A stretch of 64,000 nt of DNA from an uncultured Isosphaeraceae bacterium (GCA_945957605.1 CAMFLR010000003.1:558001-622000); one strand, 5' to 3'; counted from the first letter of the stretch, positions 51,323 to 61,330 are shown. The notes: generated by a model not told the origin, from the letters alone. Numbers and translations: made by a program.

Positions 51323-53299
51323 ATGACCGAGTTCGATCCCGCGACGATTCTCGGACCCGATGGCGCGATTGCGCGACGGTTGCCGAGTTATGAGTCGCGG
51401 CCCGAACAACTTGCGATGTCGCGCGCAGTGGCTCAGGCGATTGCGGACAAGAAGCATTTGCTTGTTGAGGCGGGGACAGGCGTCGGCAAAAGCTTCGCCT
51501 ATCTCGTGCCGGCGATCGTGGCCGCTGTTGATGCAGGCAAAAAGGTCGTTATTTCGACTCATACAATCAGCTTGCAGGAGCAGCTTCTCCGCAAAGATTT
51601 GCCTTTCCTTCGTGCCGTTTTGCCGCAAGAGTTCACTGCCGCCCTGGTGAAGGGGCGGGGCAACTACATCAGCTTGCGGCGACTGGCGGGCGCAGGGAAG
51701 CGTGCGAGTTCGATCCTGGTCAAAGATGACGATTACGATCAACTCGAGCAGATCAGGCTCTGGTCGAACGAGACGACCGACGGCAGCCGATCCGACCTCG
51801 ATTTCCGGCCGTCGGGAAGCGTTTGGGATGCGGTCGCGAGCGATCACGGCAATTGTTTAGGCAAGAAGTGCGGCCACTATCGCGATTGCTTCTACTACGC
51901 CGCGCGCCGTCGCATGAACACGGCGAATTTGCTGGTGGTGAACCATGCGCTGTTCATGACCGACCTCGCACTACGGTCGCGCGGGACGAATTTGCTGCCG
52001 AACTACGACGTCGCGATTTTCGACGAAGCTCACACGCTCGAAGCCGTCGCGGCCGAACATTTGGGGATGCGGGTCGGTCAGACGCAGGTCGAGTATCTGC
52101 TCAACAAGCTCGTTCATCCCCGATCCGATAAGGGATTGCTCGTCCACTACGATTTGGGCGAGTCGATTGATCAGACGAAACGAGTGCGACAAGCGGCCGA
52201 AGATTTCTTCGCTCATGTTGCACAGCGCGTCGGCGCGATCGGCTCCGCGAACGGCCGCATGCGGAAGCCGATCGAAGTGGCGGACACTCTGGGAGAAGAG
52301 CTCCGCAAGCTCTCCTCGGCAATCAAACGCGAGACCGAGGAAATCGAGGCGCCGGAAGATCGCGTCGAACTCGATTCTGCCTCCGACAAATGCGCAGCCG
52401 CTGCGGCCGGCGTGACCGATTGGCTTCAGCAAGGAACGGCGGACAGCGTTTACTGGCTCGAATCGTCGGTCTTTGCCGGCCGGTCGCGGGTGAATTTGCT
52501 CTGCGCACCGATCGACGTCGGGCCGATTCTCAGGCGCGACCTGTTCGACCGCGTGCCGTCGTGCATCCTCACTTCGGCGACGCTCAGCGTCGGTGCGCCG
52601 CCGAGTTTTAGCTTCACGAAGTCACTGTTGGGGCTCACGCGTTGCGAAAGTCTGCAACTTGGCAGCCCGTTCGATTACATCAACCAGGTGAAGTTGCACG
52701 TCCCGCGAAACTTGCCCGATCCCACGACGAACCCGCGCGACTTCGAGGCCGCGGCGATTCGGGCAATCCGGTTTTACCTCGAAAAAACGAACGGCAAGGC
52801 GTTCGTGCTTTTCACCTCGTACAAGATGCTCAACGAGGCCGCGCGGCTGCTTACTCCGTGGTTTGCCGAGCGAAACATTACGCTCTATGTGCAAGGGGAG
52901 GGGATGTCGCCGTCGCGGATGGTCGAGGCGTTCAAGGACGACATCGATAGCGTGATTTTCGGCGTCGAAAGCTTCTGGCAAGGCGTCGACGTGCCGGGCG
53001 AGGCGTTGTCGAACGTGATCATCGTCCGCTTGCCGTTCAGCGTGCCCGATCATCCATTGCTCGAAGCCCGATTAGAAGAGATCAAGCGTGCGGGCGGCGT
53101 GCCATTTCGCGACTACCAGCTTCCCCAGGCGGTGCTTAAACTTAAACAAGGGTTTGGACGACTGATTCGATCGAAGTCGGATACCGGAATCGTGGCGATT
53201 CTCGACCCGCGCGTGCTGACCAAGCCTTACGGCAATGTGTTTCTCAGTTCTTTGCCTGAATGCCCTCGCGTTGTGGATGTTCTGGCGGGGAAGATGTAA
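51323..53299 (+). CDS. DinG-like XPD-superfamily DNA helicase
   Basis: 658 residues from ATG at 51323; an ATG four codons upstream (51311) is equally possible. Walker A is EAGTGVGKS (49-57), and the DEAH box is IFDEAHTLE. An iron-sulfur region has CLGKKCGHYRDC, with three visible cysteines near residue 180. The C-terminal motifs FGVESFWQGVDVPGE and GFGRLIRS are typical. It unwinds DNA 5'-3' in repair or R-loop removal. There is no N-terminal exonuclease domain. Fe-S ligation is not fully assigned. Confidence 0.9.
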   Translation: MTEFDPATILGPDGAIARRLPSYESRPEQLAMSRAVAQAIADKKHLLVEAGTGVGKSFAYLVPAIVAAVDAGKKVVISTHTISLQEQLLRKDLPFLRAVLPQEFTAALVKGRGNYISLRRLAGAGKRASSILVKDDDYDQLEQIRLWSNETTDGSRSDLDFRPSGSVWDAVASDHGNCLGKKCGHYRDCFYYAARRRMNTANLLVVNHALFMTDLALRSRGTNLLPNYDVAIFDEAHTLEAVAAEHLGMRVGQTQVEYLLNKLVHPRSDKGLLVHYDLGESIDQTKRVRQAAEDFFAHVAQRVGAIGSANGRMRKPIEVADTLGEELRKLSSAIKRETEEIEAPEDRVELDSASDKCAAAAAGVTDWLQQGTADSVYWLESSVFAGRSRVNLLCAPIDVGPILRRDLFDRVPSCILTSATLSVGAPPSFSFTKSLLGLTRCESLQLGSPFDYINQVKLHVPRNLPDPTTNPRDFEAAAIRAIRFYLEKTNGKAFVLFTSYKMLNEAARLLTPWFAERNITLYVQGEGMSPSRMVEAFKDDIDSVIFGVESFWQGVDVPGEALSNVIIVRLPFSVPDHPLLEARLEEIKRAGGVPFRDYQLPQAVLKLKQGFGRLIRSKSDTGIVAILDPRVLTKPYGNVFLSSLPECPRVVDVLAGKM

Positions 53300-53749
53300 A
53301 CCTTAAATCGGCGATACCTGGTTCGCCGAGGTTGCTGCATCGATTCCGCGACCGTCCCTCAATCGCATGCCCGATTTCCGGAACGGCGGATTCTACGAAC
53401 TCCCGAAGACGAACGAACACAGGGTACGGTGCTTGCCCTCGTCCGCGAGCGTTTACCCGAATCATTCGACTCGCGGCAGTAAAGATCTGGCAAATCTTGA
53501 GTTAAGGCGGATTGCGTTCGTTCCCAACGAACGCGGCGCGTGCAATCGAGGTTCGGCGGAATTCTCTCGAAATTGGAATCAATCCAATTGTCTTAAGTTT
53601 TTAACTACCAGGCTTCCAGCTTGCGCAGTTTCATAATCCCAACTGGCTAGGATCGGCCTCTCCGTTGGTTTATGATGGACTTTTCGGTCGTCGGGTTCGC
53701 CCTCACGTCATTGACCGATCGTCTGATTTGCCTGGGATTTGAATCCGCA
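53300..53749. other. Intergenic region with two small hairpins
   Basis: 450 bases. A 6-base stem at 53309-53328 may end the helicase gene. A perfect 9-base stem with a CCC loop lies at 53514-53534 (GCGTTCGTT/AACGAACGC). No gene is convincing; the open frame ahead of hisF does not resemble protein. Confidence 0.5.
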
Positions 53750-54532
53750 ATGCTGGCCAAGCGTATCTTGCCCTGTTTGGATGTAAACCAGGGGCGCGTG
53801 GTGAAGGGGACGAACTTCCTCAACCTTCGCGACGCCGGAGACCCGGTCGAGGTGGCCGCGCGCTACGAGGAAGAAGGAGCCGACGAGCTCGTTTTTCTCG
53901 ACATCACGGCCAGCCATGAAGGGCGGGGGATTATTCTCGACGTCGTACGCAGGACCGCGGAAGTCTGCTTCATGCCGGTGACGGTCGGCGGCGGAATCAA
54001 GACGCTCGACGATATTCGGGCGCTCCTGAACGCCGGTACCGACAAGGTATCGATCAACTCGGCCGCAGTCCGCGATCCCGAGTTCGTTCGTGCGGCAGCC
54101 AAGCGGTTCGGCCGGCAGTGCATTGTCGTCAACATCGACCCCAAGAGGGTCATGAAGGATGGCAAGGAATTCTGGGAGGTTCACATCAACGGCGGCCGGG
54201 TGCCGACGGGTCTGGAAGCCGTTGCATGGGCTCGTCAGGTCGAAGACCTGGGGGCTGGTGAAATCGTTCTGACTAGCATGGATGCGGACGGCACGAAAAA
54301 CGGTTATGATTTGCCCGTAACCCGCGCCGTGGCCGACGCCGTCGAGATTCCGGTCGTCGCCTCGGGGGGGGCAGGGTCGCCCGAACACCTCCGTGCCGCT
54401 CTCGATGAAGGCGGCGCCAGTGCAGCGCTCGCGGCCAGCATCTTCCATTACCAAGAGTTCACAATCGCTGAGACGAAGCAGTATCTCGCCCGTCACGGAA
54501 TTCCCGTCCGCATGCCGGCTTTCCTCGGCTAA
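53750..54532 (+). CDS. hisF: Imidazole glycerol phosphate synthase cyclase subunit
   Basis: 260 residues from ATG at 53750, since [20 protein letters not shown] is the canonical start. Asp11 and the Asp of TSMDADGT are the catalytic pair. VGGGIKTL and VASGGAGS bind phosphate. The barrel pairs with HisH to make IGP and AICAR in histidine synthesis. hisH and other his genes are not in the window. Open sequence upstream of the start is not conserved. Confidence 0.95.
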   Translation: MLAKRILPCLDVNQGRVVKGTNFLNLRDAGDPVEVAARYEEEGADELVFLDITASHEGRGIILDVVRRTAEVCFMPVTVGGGIKTLDDIRALLNAGTDKVSINSAAVRDPEFVRAAAKRFGRQCIVVNIDPKRVMKDGKEFWEVHINGGRVPTGLEAVAWARQVEDLGAGEIVLTSMDADGTKNGYDLPVTRAVADAVEIPVVASGGAGSPEHLRAALDEGGASAALAASIFHYQEFTIAETKQYLARHGIPVRMPAFLG

Positions 54533-54676
54533 CGCGGGGTTTTCCCAGACGGCCCGGTCGACGCCCCTTGTCGACCGTCGTTAGAATTGAGCAGTCGATC
54601 AATCAGCCTCTCCTGATCCATCGCCCTTTCATACCTCGGACCCAATCCGTCGTTCTTTCTCGTGGAGCGATTGCCC

Positions 54677-55831
54677 ATGTCGACAGTGGCTGATACCCAG
54701 GTCGAAAGCGTGGCCAACGAGCCCGAAGCTAATAAGCTGTTCCGCATGGTGATGAAGCACAAGGGGTCTGACCTACACCTCAAGGTCGGTCTGCCGCCGT
54801 GCATGCGTCTCGGCGGCGTGCTTCGCCAGATGTCCCTGCCGCCGCTGACTGCCGCCGAGATGGAACGCCTGATGTTCCCGATCATGACGGCGCGGGCCAA
54901 GAAGATTCTTGAGGAAGAAGGCGGCGCCGACTTCGCGCATATCGTTTACGACGGCAAGCTCGAAACCCGTTTCCGCGTGAACTTGTTCCGCGCTCGTGGC
55001 AAGCTGAGCCTCGTCGCCCGCCGTGTGAATAACTCGATCCCGAACTTCGAGGCGCTTGGTCTGCCGCCAGTTATGGCCGACCTGACGCAGTACGAACAGG
55101 GAATCATCATCCTCGCCGGCGTGACCGGTTCGGGTAAGTCGACGACGATCGCTTCGATGCTTCAGTACATCAACGAGCGCGAGCGCATGCATATCGTCAC
55201 GATCGAAGACCCGATCGAATTCACGTTTACCGATGATAAGTCGATCATCAATCAACGCGAAATCGGCATCGACGTCATGGACTTTCACAAGTCCCTGAAA
55301 GACGCCGTGCGTCAGGACCCGGATATCATCCTGGTCGGCGAAATGCGTGACCAGGACACGTTCTCGGCCGCGCTTCACGCCGCTGAAACGGGGCACCTGG
55401 TGTTCGGTACGATTCACGCGTCGTCGGCTCCGTCGACAATCAGCCGTATTCTCGACTTGTTCCCGCGCGAAATGCACGCACCGCTGCGGCAGAACATGGA
55501 GTTCAATCTCAAGTCGGTCGTGGCTCAGAAGCTCTTGCCGACGACGAAGGAATGGGCGGAAAAAACGGGGCAGACCCGTGTGCCGACGAACGAGATCATG
55601 CGGACGAATCCGATCATCCGCAAGCTGATCATGAACGAAGAAGACGCCAAGCTGGGCGACGCCATTCGTATGGGCAAAGACGAAGGTATGCAAGACTTCA
55701 CCGAGAGCTTGCGTCAGCTTGTCGTCGCCGAAAAGATTGAGCGCGCCACCGCGTTCGAGGTCGCCCCCAGCGTCGAAATCTTGAAGATGGCGCTCAAGGG
55801 CATCATCATGAACGCCCCGGGTATTCTCTAA
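54677..55831 (+). CDS. PilT-type twitching/retraction ATPase
   Basis: 384 residues from ATG at 54677, with GGAG about 9 bases upstream. KHKGSDLHLKVGLPP is the PilT N-domain. Walker A is GVTGSGKSTT (148-157), and the Asp box is VTIEDPIEF. The His box region GHLVFGTIHASS is present. It would depolymerise pilin at the inner-membrane base. It is first of three plus-strand genes with the GspE-type ATPase and CvpA-like protein, though a hairpin follows it. Confidence 0.92.
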   Translation: MSTVADTQVESVANEPEANKLFRMVMKHKGSDLHLKVGLPPCMRLGGVLRQMSLPPLTAAEMERLMFPIMTARAKKILEEEGGADFAHIVYDGKLETRFRVNLFRARGKLSLVARRVNNSIPNFEALGLPPVMADLTQYEQGIIILAGVTGSGKSTTIASMLQYINERERMHIVTIEDPIEFTFTDDKSIINQREIGIDVMDFHKSLKDAVRQDPDIILVGEMRDQDTFSAALHAAETGHLVFGTIHASSAPSTISRILDLFPREMHAPLRQNMEFNLKSVVAQKLLPTTKEWAEKTGQTRVPTNEIMRTNPIIRKLIMNEEDAKLGDAIRMGKDEGMQDFTESLRQLVVAEKIERATAFEVAPSVEILKMALKGIIMNAPGIL

Positions 55832-55861
55832 TCCGAATCGATTCTCCAACTCCAGGAAGCG

Positions 55862-55883
55862 GCCTCTCGCAACCGCGAGAGGC
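55862..55883 (+). terminator. Hairpin after the PilT gene
   Basis: A perfect 9-base stem GCCTCTCGC with an AACC loop followed by TTT. A short T run makes it a moderate terminator. Confidence 0.7.
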
Positions 55884-55946
55884 TTTCGCGTCGAACTGCG
55901 GGCGGCCTCCGGTTGGCTCGCGAATTCTGCACACGAAAGGCCAGCG

Positions 55947-57701
55947 ATGATCCGTCCGCGCCTTGTTCTTCTTGCGACGCTGCTCTTCGGCCTCTTTGGA
56001 GTTGCCGCCTGCGCCGACGCGGCCGAACCGGTATTCAGCCTGTTCGCGCAGTCGGCCACCATGAATTCGTTGCGCGGTCGTGGCTTCTACTTGAATCTGT
56101 TCAAGTTTCTGCCCGTGCTCGGTATCTATCTGCTCTGGGTCAAAACGACCGACTGGGTCGATGACGACTGCAAAGAGCTCAACAACGTTCGCTTTGAGAT
56201 GTGGAACTCCGTGGTGTTTTTCACCGGCGTTCTCGGTCTCATCCTGGTCTGGGCGATTCCGATCTACTTCATCGGCATCATCCTGCTCGTGCTGCTCTAC
56301 TTCGTGCCGGTGCTGAGCTACGCGTTCGTGCGCAACCAAACCGTGCCCGACGATCGCAAGGTGCTTACGCCCTACCACATCGGCGAAGTGATGAACGGCA
56401 TCATGGGCTCGATGGGTATGAAGGGAATCTTCAACCGCGGCGAGTCGCAGGTGAACAAGGCCGGCCCGCCGATCACCTTTCACGGCAAGGGCGCGGGCGG
56501 CAAGATCGATAACGACCGCGTCGCCAAGGCGGAAGAGTCGAAGTCGTACATGGCGTGCAAGGAACTCGTGTACGACGCAGTGCTCCGGCGGGCGAGCGAT
56601 ATTCACCTCGAGCCGACGGCCGAGCAGATGTCGGTTCGCTATCGTATCGACGGCATCCTTCACGCAGCCGAGCCGTTCGATCGCGCCACGGGCGACGCCG
56701 TTTTGAACGTGTTCAAAGTGCTCGCCGCGATGGACATCTCCGAAAAGCGCAAGCCGCAGGACGGCTCGTTCGGCGCCAAGCTCGAGTCGCGCGATATCGA
56801 CTTCCGCGTTGCCACCTCAGGCTCGAAGTCGGGCGAAAAGATGGTCATGCGTATTCTCGACAACGCGTCGGCCGTCGGCCGGCTCGACGAAGTTGGGCTG
56901 CGTCCCAAGCTCGTCGGCGAGATTCGTACGCTCGTCACCCAGCCGCACGGTATGTTCGTGCTCTGCGGTCCGACGGGTTCAGGTAAAACGACCACGCTTT
57001 ACGCCGCGCTTCGTGAAATCGACCGGTTCCAGAAGAACATCATCACGGTCGAAGACCCGATCGAATATCACCTCGATAACGTCACGCAGATGGAAATCAA
57101 CACCAAGAGCGGCCAGACCTTCGCTGGCAGCTTGCGGTCCATTATGCGACAAGACCCCGACGTGATCATGGTCGGCGAAATTCGAGACCAGGAAACGGCG
57201 ACGATCGCTTGCCAGGCAGCGACGACCGGTCACATGGTTTTCTCGACGGTTCACTCGAACGACACGGTGACGGCACTGTTCCGTTTGCTCGACCTCGGCG
57301 TCGAACCGTTCATGATCGCCTCAGCGCTTTCGGCGGTGCTCGGCCAGCGTCTTGTCCGCGTGCTCTGCGATGCGTGCAAGGAGCCGTACAAGCCAAAGCC
57401 CGAGTTCCTGAAGAAGGCGAACCTGCCGATCGACAAGGTCGACGTCTTCTACCGCAAGCCGGCCGAGCCCGAACAGGTTTGCCCGCAGTGCGGCGGCACC
57501 GGCTACCTGGGTCGAACGGGTATCTTCGAGCTGCTTGTGATCACCGACGCGATGCGCGACATGATTCGCGAGAATCCGTCGATCAACACGATCAAGGCCG
57601 AAGCTCGCAAGAACGGCATGATTTACCTGCAGGAAGACGGGCTGCGCCAGGTGATTCAGGGCAAGACGTCGATCGACGAGCTACTCCGCGTTGTGAAGTG
57701 A
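55947..57701 (+). CDS. GspE/PilB-type secretion ATPase with N-terminal membrane segments
   Basis: 584 residues. The N-terminus is unusual: a signal-like hydrophobic leader (1-25), one segment near 47-65 and one or two near 86-128. The ATPase follows from about 200: ASDIHLEP, Walker A GPTGSGKTTT (341-350), ITVEDPIEY and MRQDPDVIMVGEIRDQETA. A four-cysteine zinc element (CDAC, then CPQC) closes the domain. Ordinary GspE proteins have a soluble N-domain that docks to GspL. Here membrane anchoring is built in. It sits between PilT and a CvpA-like gene. Confidence 0.88.
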   Translation: MIRPRLVLLATLLFGLFGVAACADAAEPVFSLFAQSATMNSLRGRGFYLNLFKFLPVLGIYLLWVKTTDWVDDDCKELNNVRFEMWNSVVFFTGVLGLILVWAIPIYFIGIILLVLLYFVPVLSYAFVRNQTVPDDRKVLTPYHIGEVMNGIMGSMGMKGIFNRGESQVNKAGPPITFHGKGAGGKIDNDRVAKAEESKSYMACKELVYDAVLRRASDIHLEPTAEQMSVRYRIDGILHAAEPFDRATGDAVLNVFKVLAAMDISEKRKPQDGSFGAKLESRDIDFRVATSGSKSGEKMVMRILDNASAVGRLDEVGLRPKLVGEIRTLVTQPHGMFVLCGPTGSGKTTTLYAALREIDRFQKNIITVEDPIEYHLDNVTQMEINTKSGQTFAGSLRSIMRQDPDVIMVGEIRDQETATIACQAATTGHMVFSTVHSNDTVTALFRLLDLGVEPFMIASALSAVLGQRLVRVLCDACKEPYKPKPEFLKKANLPIDKVDVFYRKPAEPEQVCPQCGGTGYLGRTGIFELLVITDAMRDMIRENPSINTIKAEARKNGMIYLQEDGLRQVIQGKTSIDELLRVVK

Positions 57702-57800
57702 CAACAACGGGTTGGCCGGCTTTCATGCGGGCCGGTTAACCCTTCGCACACTTCCGGGAACCGAAACCACGCCGCGCGACTTTTTCACGGACCCAAGCTT

Positions 57801-58556
57801 ATGGCCGGAACGATCGTTGATATTGTGGTGCTCCTTCTCATTTTAGGGATGACTTATGCCCTGATGAGCGAAGGACTCTGGGGCGCGGCGTTGATGTTCT
57901 TCAACGTGCTGTTCGCCACGATGATCACGCTGAACTGCTACGAGCCGCTGGCGGGGCTGATCGGCAACAACGTGTCGTTCCTGGCCGGCTACGCCGATGC
58001 GCTTTGCATCATGCTCATCTTCACCATCACGCTGCTGCTTCTGCGGCTCGCCACCGAAGCACTTGCGCCGTCGATGGTTCGCTACCCAACGCCGATCTAT
58101 CACATCGGCCGTATCGGCTTTGCGTTCGTCACCAGCGCTCTGGCTGCGGGCGTGATGCTGATCGCGCTCGACGCATCGCCGGTGAACAAGAAGATCCTCG
58201 GCGCAGTCGACTACAAGTACAAGCCGTTCTACGGCTACCGGCTCGACAAGGAAGTGCTCGCGCTCTTCCAGTACTCGAGCGGCCAGATCTTCACCCGAAC
58301 CGAAGCAACGCGCGACCCGTTCGGCCAGTACGGCAACGCCCGCGTCTTCGACCCGCGCGGCCAATGGCTGATCAACTCGTTCGAGGCGCGTCCTTACGGC
58401 AAGGAAGCGCTCTTCGAGGACGATAAGGCGGGTGCGGCCGGTGCAGCTCCTGAAGGCGGCGGTGCAGCAGCTCCAGGCACTCCGGCTGGCAAACCCGGCC
58501 CGGGAATTCCCGGCGGTACTGCCGGTGCTGCGGCCGGACTCGCGCCGACTCAGTAA
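57801..58556 (+). CDS. CvpA-like membrane protein with Gly/Ala/Pro tail
   Basis: 251 residues. Four hydrophobic segments: about 4-20, 27-44, 66-85 and 101-123. The region between the second and third (NCYEPLAGLIGNN) and the general plan resemble CvpA family proteins. A soluble stretch (130-210) is followed by a tail of about 40 residues rich in Gly, Ala and Pro. It is the last gene of the run with PilT and the GspE-type ATPase. A membrane role in secretion or envelope assembly is inferred from context only. Confidence 0.65.
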   Translation: MAGTIVDIVVLLLILGMTYALMSEGLWGAALMFFNVLFATMITLNCYEPLAGLIGNNVSFLAGYADALCIMLIFTITLLLLRLATEALAPSMVRYPTPIYHIGRIGFAFVTSALAAGVMLIALDASPVNKKILGAVDYKYKPFYGYRLDKEVLALFQYSSGQIFTRTEATRDPFGQYGNARVFDPRGQWLINSFEARPYGKEALFEDDKAGAAGAAPEGGGAAAPGTPAGKPGPGIPGGTAGAAAGLAPTQ

Positions 58557-58586
58557 ACGATCGATATCTTCTGCGATTGAATCACG

Positions 58587-58625
58587 CAGGGCCGGCTCGC
58601 TACTTTTGGTGGCGAGCCGGCCCTG
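58587..58625. terminator. Strong terminator between convergent genes
   Basis: A perfect 14-base stem CAGGGCCGGCTCGC with an 11-base loop, followed on the plus strand by TTTGTTTG. Confidence 0.85.
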
Positions 58626-58646
58626 TTTGTTTGATCGAATGCTCGC

Positions 58647-59591
58647 TTAGTTTGCTGAGGGAGGCGTGGGAAGAGCGGGAAGCGGTTCGTCGTAGGTCTT
58701 GATTTGCAGCAGTTCAATTGTCGGCTTTGTGCCATTGACCGTCGACTGCGGCGAAACGCGGTAAACGGCCAGTTTCTTCGTCGTGGTTTCCTGAATGAAG
58801 AGCGCAGCCATCCCCATGCCGGGTGCGCCCAACGATGCGGTGTTGATCATGAACTTCGGCGTAGTTCCGGCGGGAAGCTTGAAGTCGTTCACGAGACTGC
58901 GTCCGGCAACGTCGCCGATCATTTGCGTTGAAGTACCGGTTTTGCGGACTTCCGGCACGGCAGTGAAGAGTGTCGACCCTTGGGCATTCGACTCGACCCA
59001 GTAAAGCGCATCGAGCGGCACCTGGGTTTTGTCGGGCGTCATCTGGATCGTGAGCGAACCGACGGCCGACACCGCCTCAACGGGGGCGCGGTCCTCAGCG
59101 GGGCGAGCGTACGACCGAATTTGCACGAGGTCGAACGCCGGCTTGGTGTTTAGGCCGGTTGTTTTGGCGACGCACCAGTAGACTGCGAGTTGCTTCGTGC
59201 TCGTTTCGATCACAACCAGCGCAGATGATCCGCCGCCAAGTGCACCAAGCGACGTGCAGTTCATCATGAAGTGCGGCGTGACGCCTTGCGGCAGGCGGAA
59301 GTCGGCAATCAGGTCGCGAACCGAGTGTTCGCTCGTTAACCCGCCCATCTCGGATGTCTTGGAGACCTCGGGCGTTGTCGCAAACAGCTTGGCGCTGCCG
59401 TAATCGAGCCAGTACAGTGCGTCAAGCGGGATTTGCCGCTTGTCGGGCGTGTTGTGAATCGCGAACGGGCCAGTGACGGAGATCGATTCGCCGGTTCGGC
59501 TCACCCCTCCGGCCCAGGCCGACGAACCCGTGCAGAGAAGCACGGCCGATGCGACCCACCCCCAGCGCTTTCGGCGGATTCTGTCTCGCAC
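58647..59591 (-). CDS. Secreted protein with a duplicated domain, unrecognised
   Basis: 314 residues from GTG at 59591, chosen because AAAGGAG lies 8 bases upstream. The leader ends at SAWA. Two copies of a domain of about 120 residues follow (41-161 and 178-300). Each has TPDK..(I/V)PLDALYW, a LF..PEV.KT stretch, a .DF.LP.G.TP.FM(M/I)N line, S(L)GA and LAVY, ending with (V/L)(Q)I(R/K)(S/T)Y. I do not know this family. It appears to be beta-rich. It is divergent from the metalloprotease gene. Confidence 0.65.
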   Translation of the reverse strand: MRDRIRRKRWGWVASAVLLCTGSSAWAGGVSRTGESISVTGPFAIHNTPDKRQIPLDALYWLDYGSAKLFATTPEVSKTSEMGGLTSEHSVRDLIADFRLPQGVTPHFMMNCTSLGALGGGSSALVVIETSTKQLAVYWCVAKTTGLNTKPAFDLVQIRSYARPAEDRAPVEAVSAVGSLTIQMTPDKTQVPLDALYWVESNAQGSTLFTAVPEVRKTGTSTQMIGDVAGRSLVNDFKLPAGTTPKFMINTASLGAPGMGMAALFIQETTTKKLAVYRVSPQSTVNGTKPTIELLQIKTYDEPLPALPTPPSAN

Positions 59592-59767
59592 GCGACGACT
59601 CCTTTCGCCCGACGACTCGTTGCAACCCGTCTCGAACGCGGATTGTGCGTCGATTTGCCAAAATCGTCCACCCCGATCGTATCGTGAGTGCCTCAATGAA
59701 TCGCCCGCCGTTCGCTCGCGTCTAATCTCAACGGGGTCGCCACCGTTCGCCAACATGAGGCAGGATC

Positions 59768-61300
59768 ATGCTCGCCTTCGCCACGACGGCAATACTTGCG
59801 GCCATTTCGTTGCTCCCGCCCGAAACTGGCGCCGCGCTCCGCGCCGATCACGACCAGATCCTCAGTGCTGAGGCCGAAGAACTCACGAACATTGCCCGAA
59901 AGCTTCCGCCAGCCGTTGCCGACGCCGTCAAGTCGCTCATTCCTGCGCCTCGTGCAAGCGACGGCTCCACGATGTTCGTCCCCCTGCCGGAACTCGTCGC
60001 GAAGGACGAGCAAGCTCAGCCGGCCGCGGTAAAAAAGATTCGCGACGCCTCGGCGCAAGCGTTTCTGGCCCTCGCCAAACGCTGCCTGCCACCCGCGAAC
60101 ACTGTCCCGCGACTCGCCCTCGCCGACGAATGCCTGCGAGCCTGCGTCGCGCGCGATCCCAGCAACGCCGAGGCCTGGCGACTGCTGGGATATGTACCTC
60201 ACGAGCAAGGCTGGGCGACACCCTTCGCCGCCGCCAAGCTGTCTGAGGGATTCGTGTTACATCCGAAATTCGGCTGGGTCGAAAAGGCGTGGGTCGAACA
60301 TCTCGACAAGGGAGAGCGTCCCGCGCCCTATGTCGCCGGCAAGTCAACCAAGTGGCTTCCTGCAGCCGAAGCCGACGAGCTTCGCAAAGATTTCGCTAAG
60401 GGCTGGCAGATCCATACTGAACATTTCACGATTCGTACCAACGTCCCACTCGACGAGGCGATCGGTTTCGGCCGGCGGCTCGAAGACCTGCGGCAACTCT
60501 TCGGCGCGATGATGGCCGACGTGATCGGCCCCGATAACGGGCAGACGGCCCAATTTGCCAAGAATCCCAAACTTGTGCCGGCCGTGCTCAAGAAAAAGCA
60601 CAAGGTCTTTTACTTCGCCTCGCGCGACGAGTACATCGCCTACCTGGAAAACAGCCAGGGGGCCGGCGTGCGCGATAACCTGGGCAGCTACCTTTCCAAG
60701 AAGGATACCAAGGGGCTCGGTCTGACCGACGGTGCTTCCTTCTTCTTCCGCGACCCTGGCGGTCAACTCGACGTGACCGAGAACCTCGATCACGAGGTCT
60801 CGCACCAGCTTCTGTTCGAAATGGCCGGCGCCGATCGATACGATGCCGACAAGGCTCATTTCTGGGTCTTCGAAGGTCTTGGCACTTACTTCGAGACGAT
60901 GCGTCCACAAGAAAACGGCTCGATTCGCATCGGTGGGATGATCGGCAAGCGGATCGACATCGCACAAAAACGGCTGGTTAACGATAAGGAATTCATCCCC
61001 ATCGGCCGGCTGACCACTTATAACCGCAACCTGTTTTATGGCGGTGATGGCGGCGATATCTACTTGAATTATGCCGAGGCGATGGCGCTGACGGTTTATT
61101 TCATGCAGGCGCATGATGAGAAGTATCGAGAGGCGTTTCTCGACTACGCCCGTGATGTTTACAAAGGCAAGATGCGCGGAGGGACGGGGAAGGGGCTCGA
61201 CGATCGGCTAGGTGTGTCATTTGGCGATCTAGCTCGCGACTTCCTGGCACAACTGAAAGCTGCGAAGCCGCTCGAATCGGTGCCTCAGACCGAAAAGTAA
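59768..61300 (+). CDS. Exported DUF1570-like gluzincin metalloprotease
   Basis: 510 residues with a short hydrophobic leader (1-14). A helical region with a TPR-like element (EAWRLLGYVPHEQGW) precedes the catalytic part. The zinc motif is HEVSH (His342, Glu343, His346), and FEGLGTYFE gives Glu369 as the third ligand, as in gluzincins. Upstream, FYFASRDEYIAYL and a DxxGxFF-type strand fit DUF1570. The enzyme would hydrolyse peptides outside the cytoplasm. Its target is unknown. Confidence 0.72.
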   Translation: MLAFATTAILAAISLLPPETGAALRADHDQILSAEAEELTNIARKLPPAVADAVKSLIPAPRASDGSTMFVPLPELVAKDEQAQPAAVKKIRDASAQAFLALAKRCLPPANTVPRLALADECLRACVARDPSNAEAWRLLGYVPHEQGWATPFAAAKLSEGFVLHPKFGWVEKAWVEHLDKGERPAPYVAGKSTKWLPAAEADELRKDFAKGWQIHTEHFTIRTNVPLDEAIGFGRRLEDLRQLFGAMMADVIGPDNGQTAQFAKNPKLVPAVLKKKHKVFYFASRDEYIAYLENSQGAGVRDNLGSYLSKKDTKGLGLTDGASFFFRDPGGQLDVTENLDHEVSHQLLFEMAGADRYDADKAHFWVFEGLGTYFETMRPQENGSIRIGGMIGKRIDIAQKRLVNDKEFIPIGRLTTYNRNLFYGGDGGDIYLNYAEAMALTVYFMQAHDEKYREAFLDYARDVYKGKMRGGTGKGLDDRLGVSFGDLARDFLAQLKAAKPLESVPQTEK

Positions 61301-61330
61301 GATGCAGCGTCCAGACGTGGGCGCGCAGCG

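Noticed and set aside
54773..56062. 429-codon open frame opposite the PilT gene
   Set aside because: PilT motifs on the plus strand are complete. The antisense product is rich in His, Asp and Arg with no recognisable fold.
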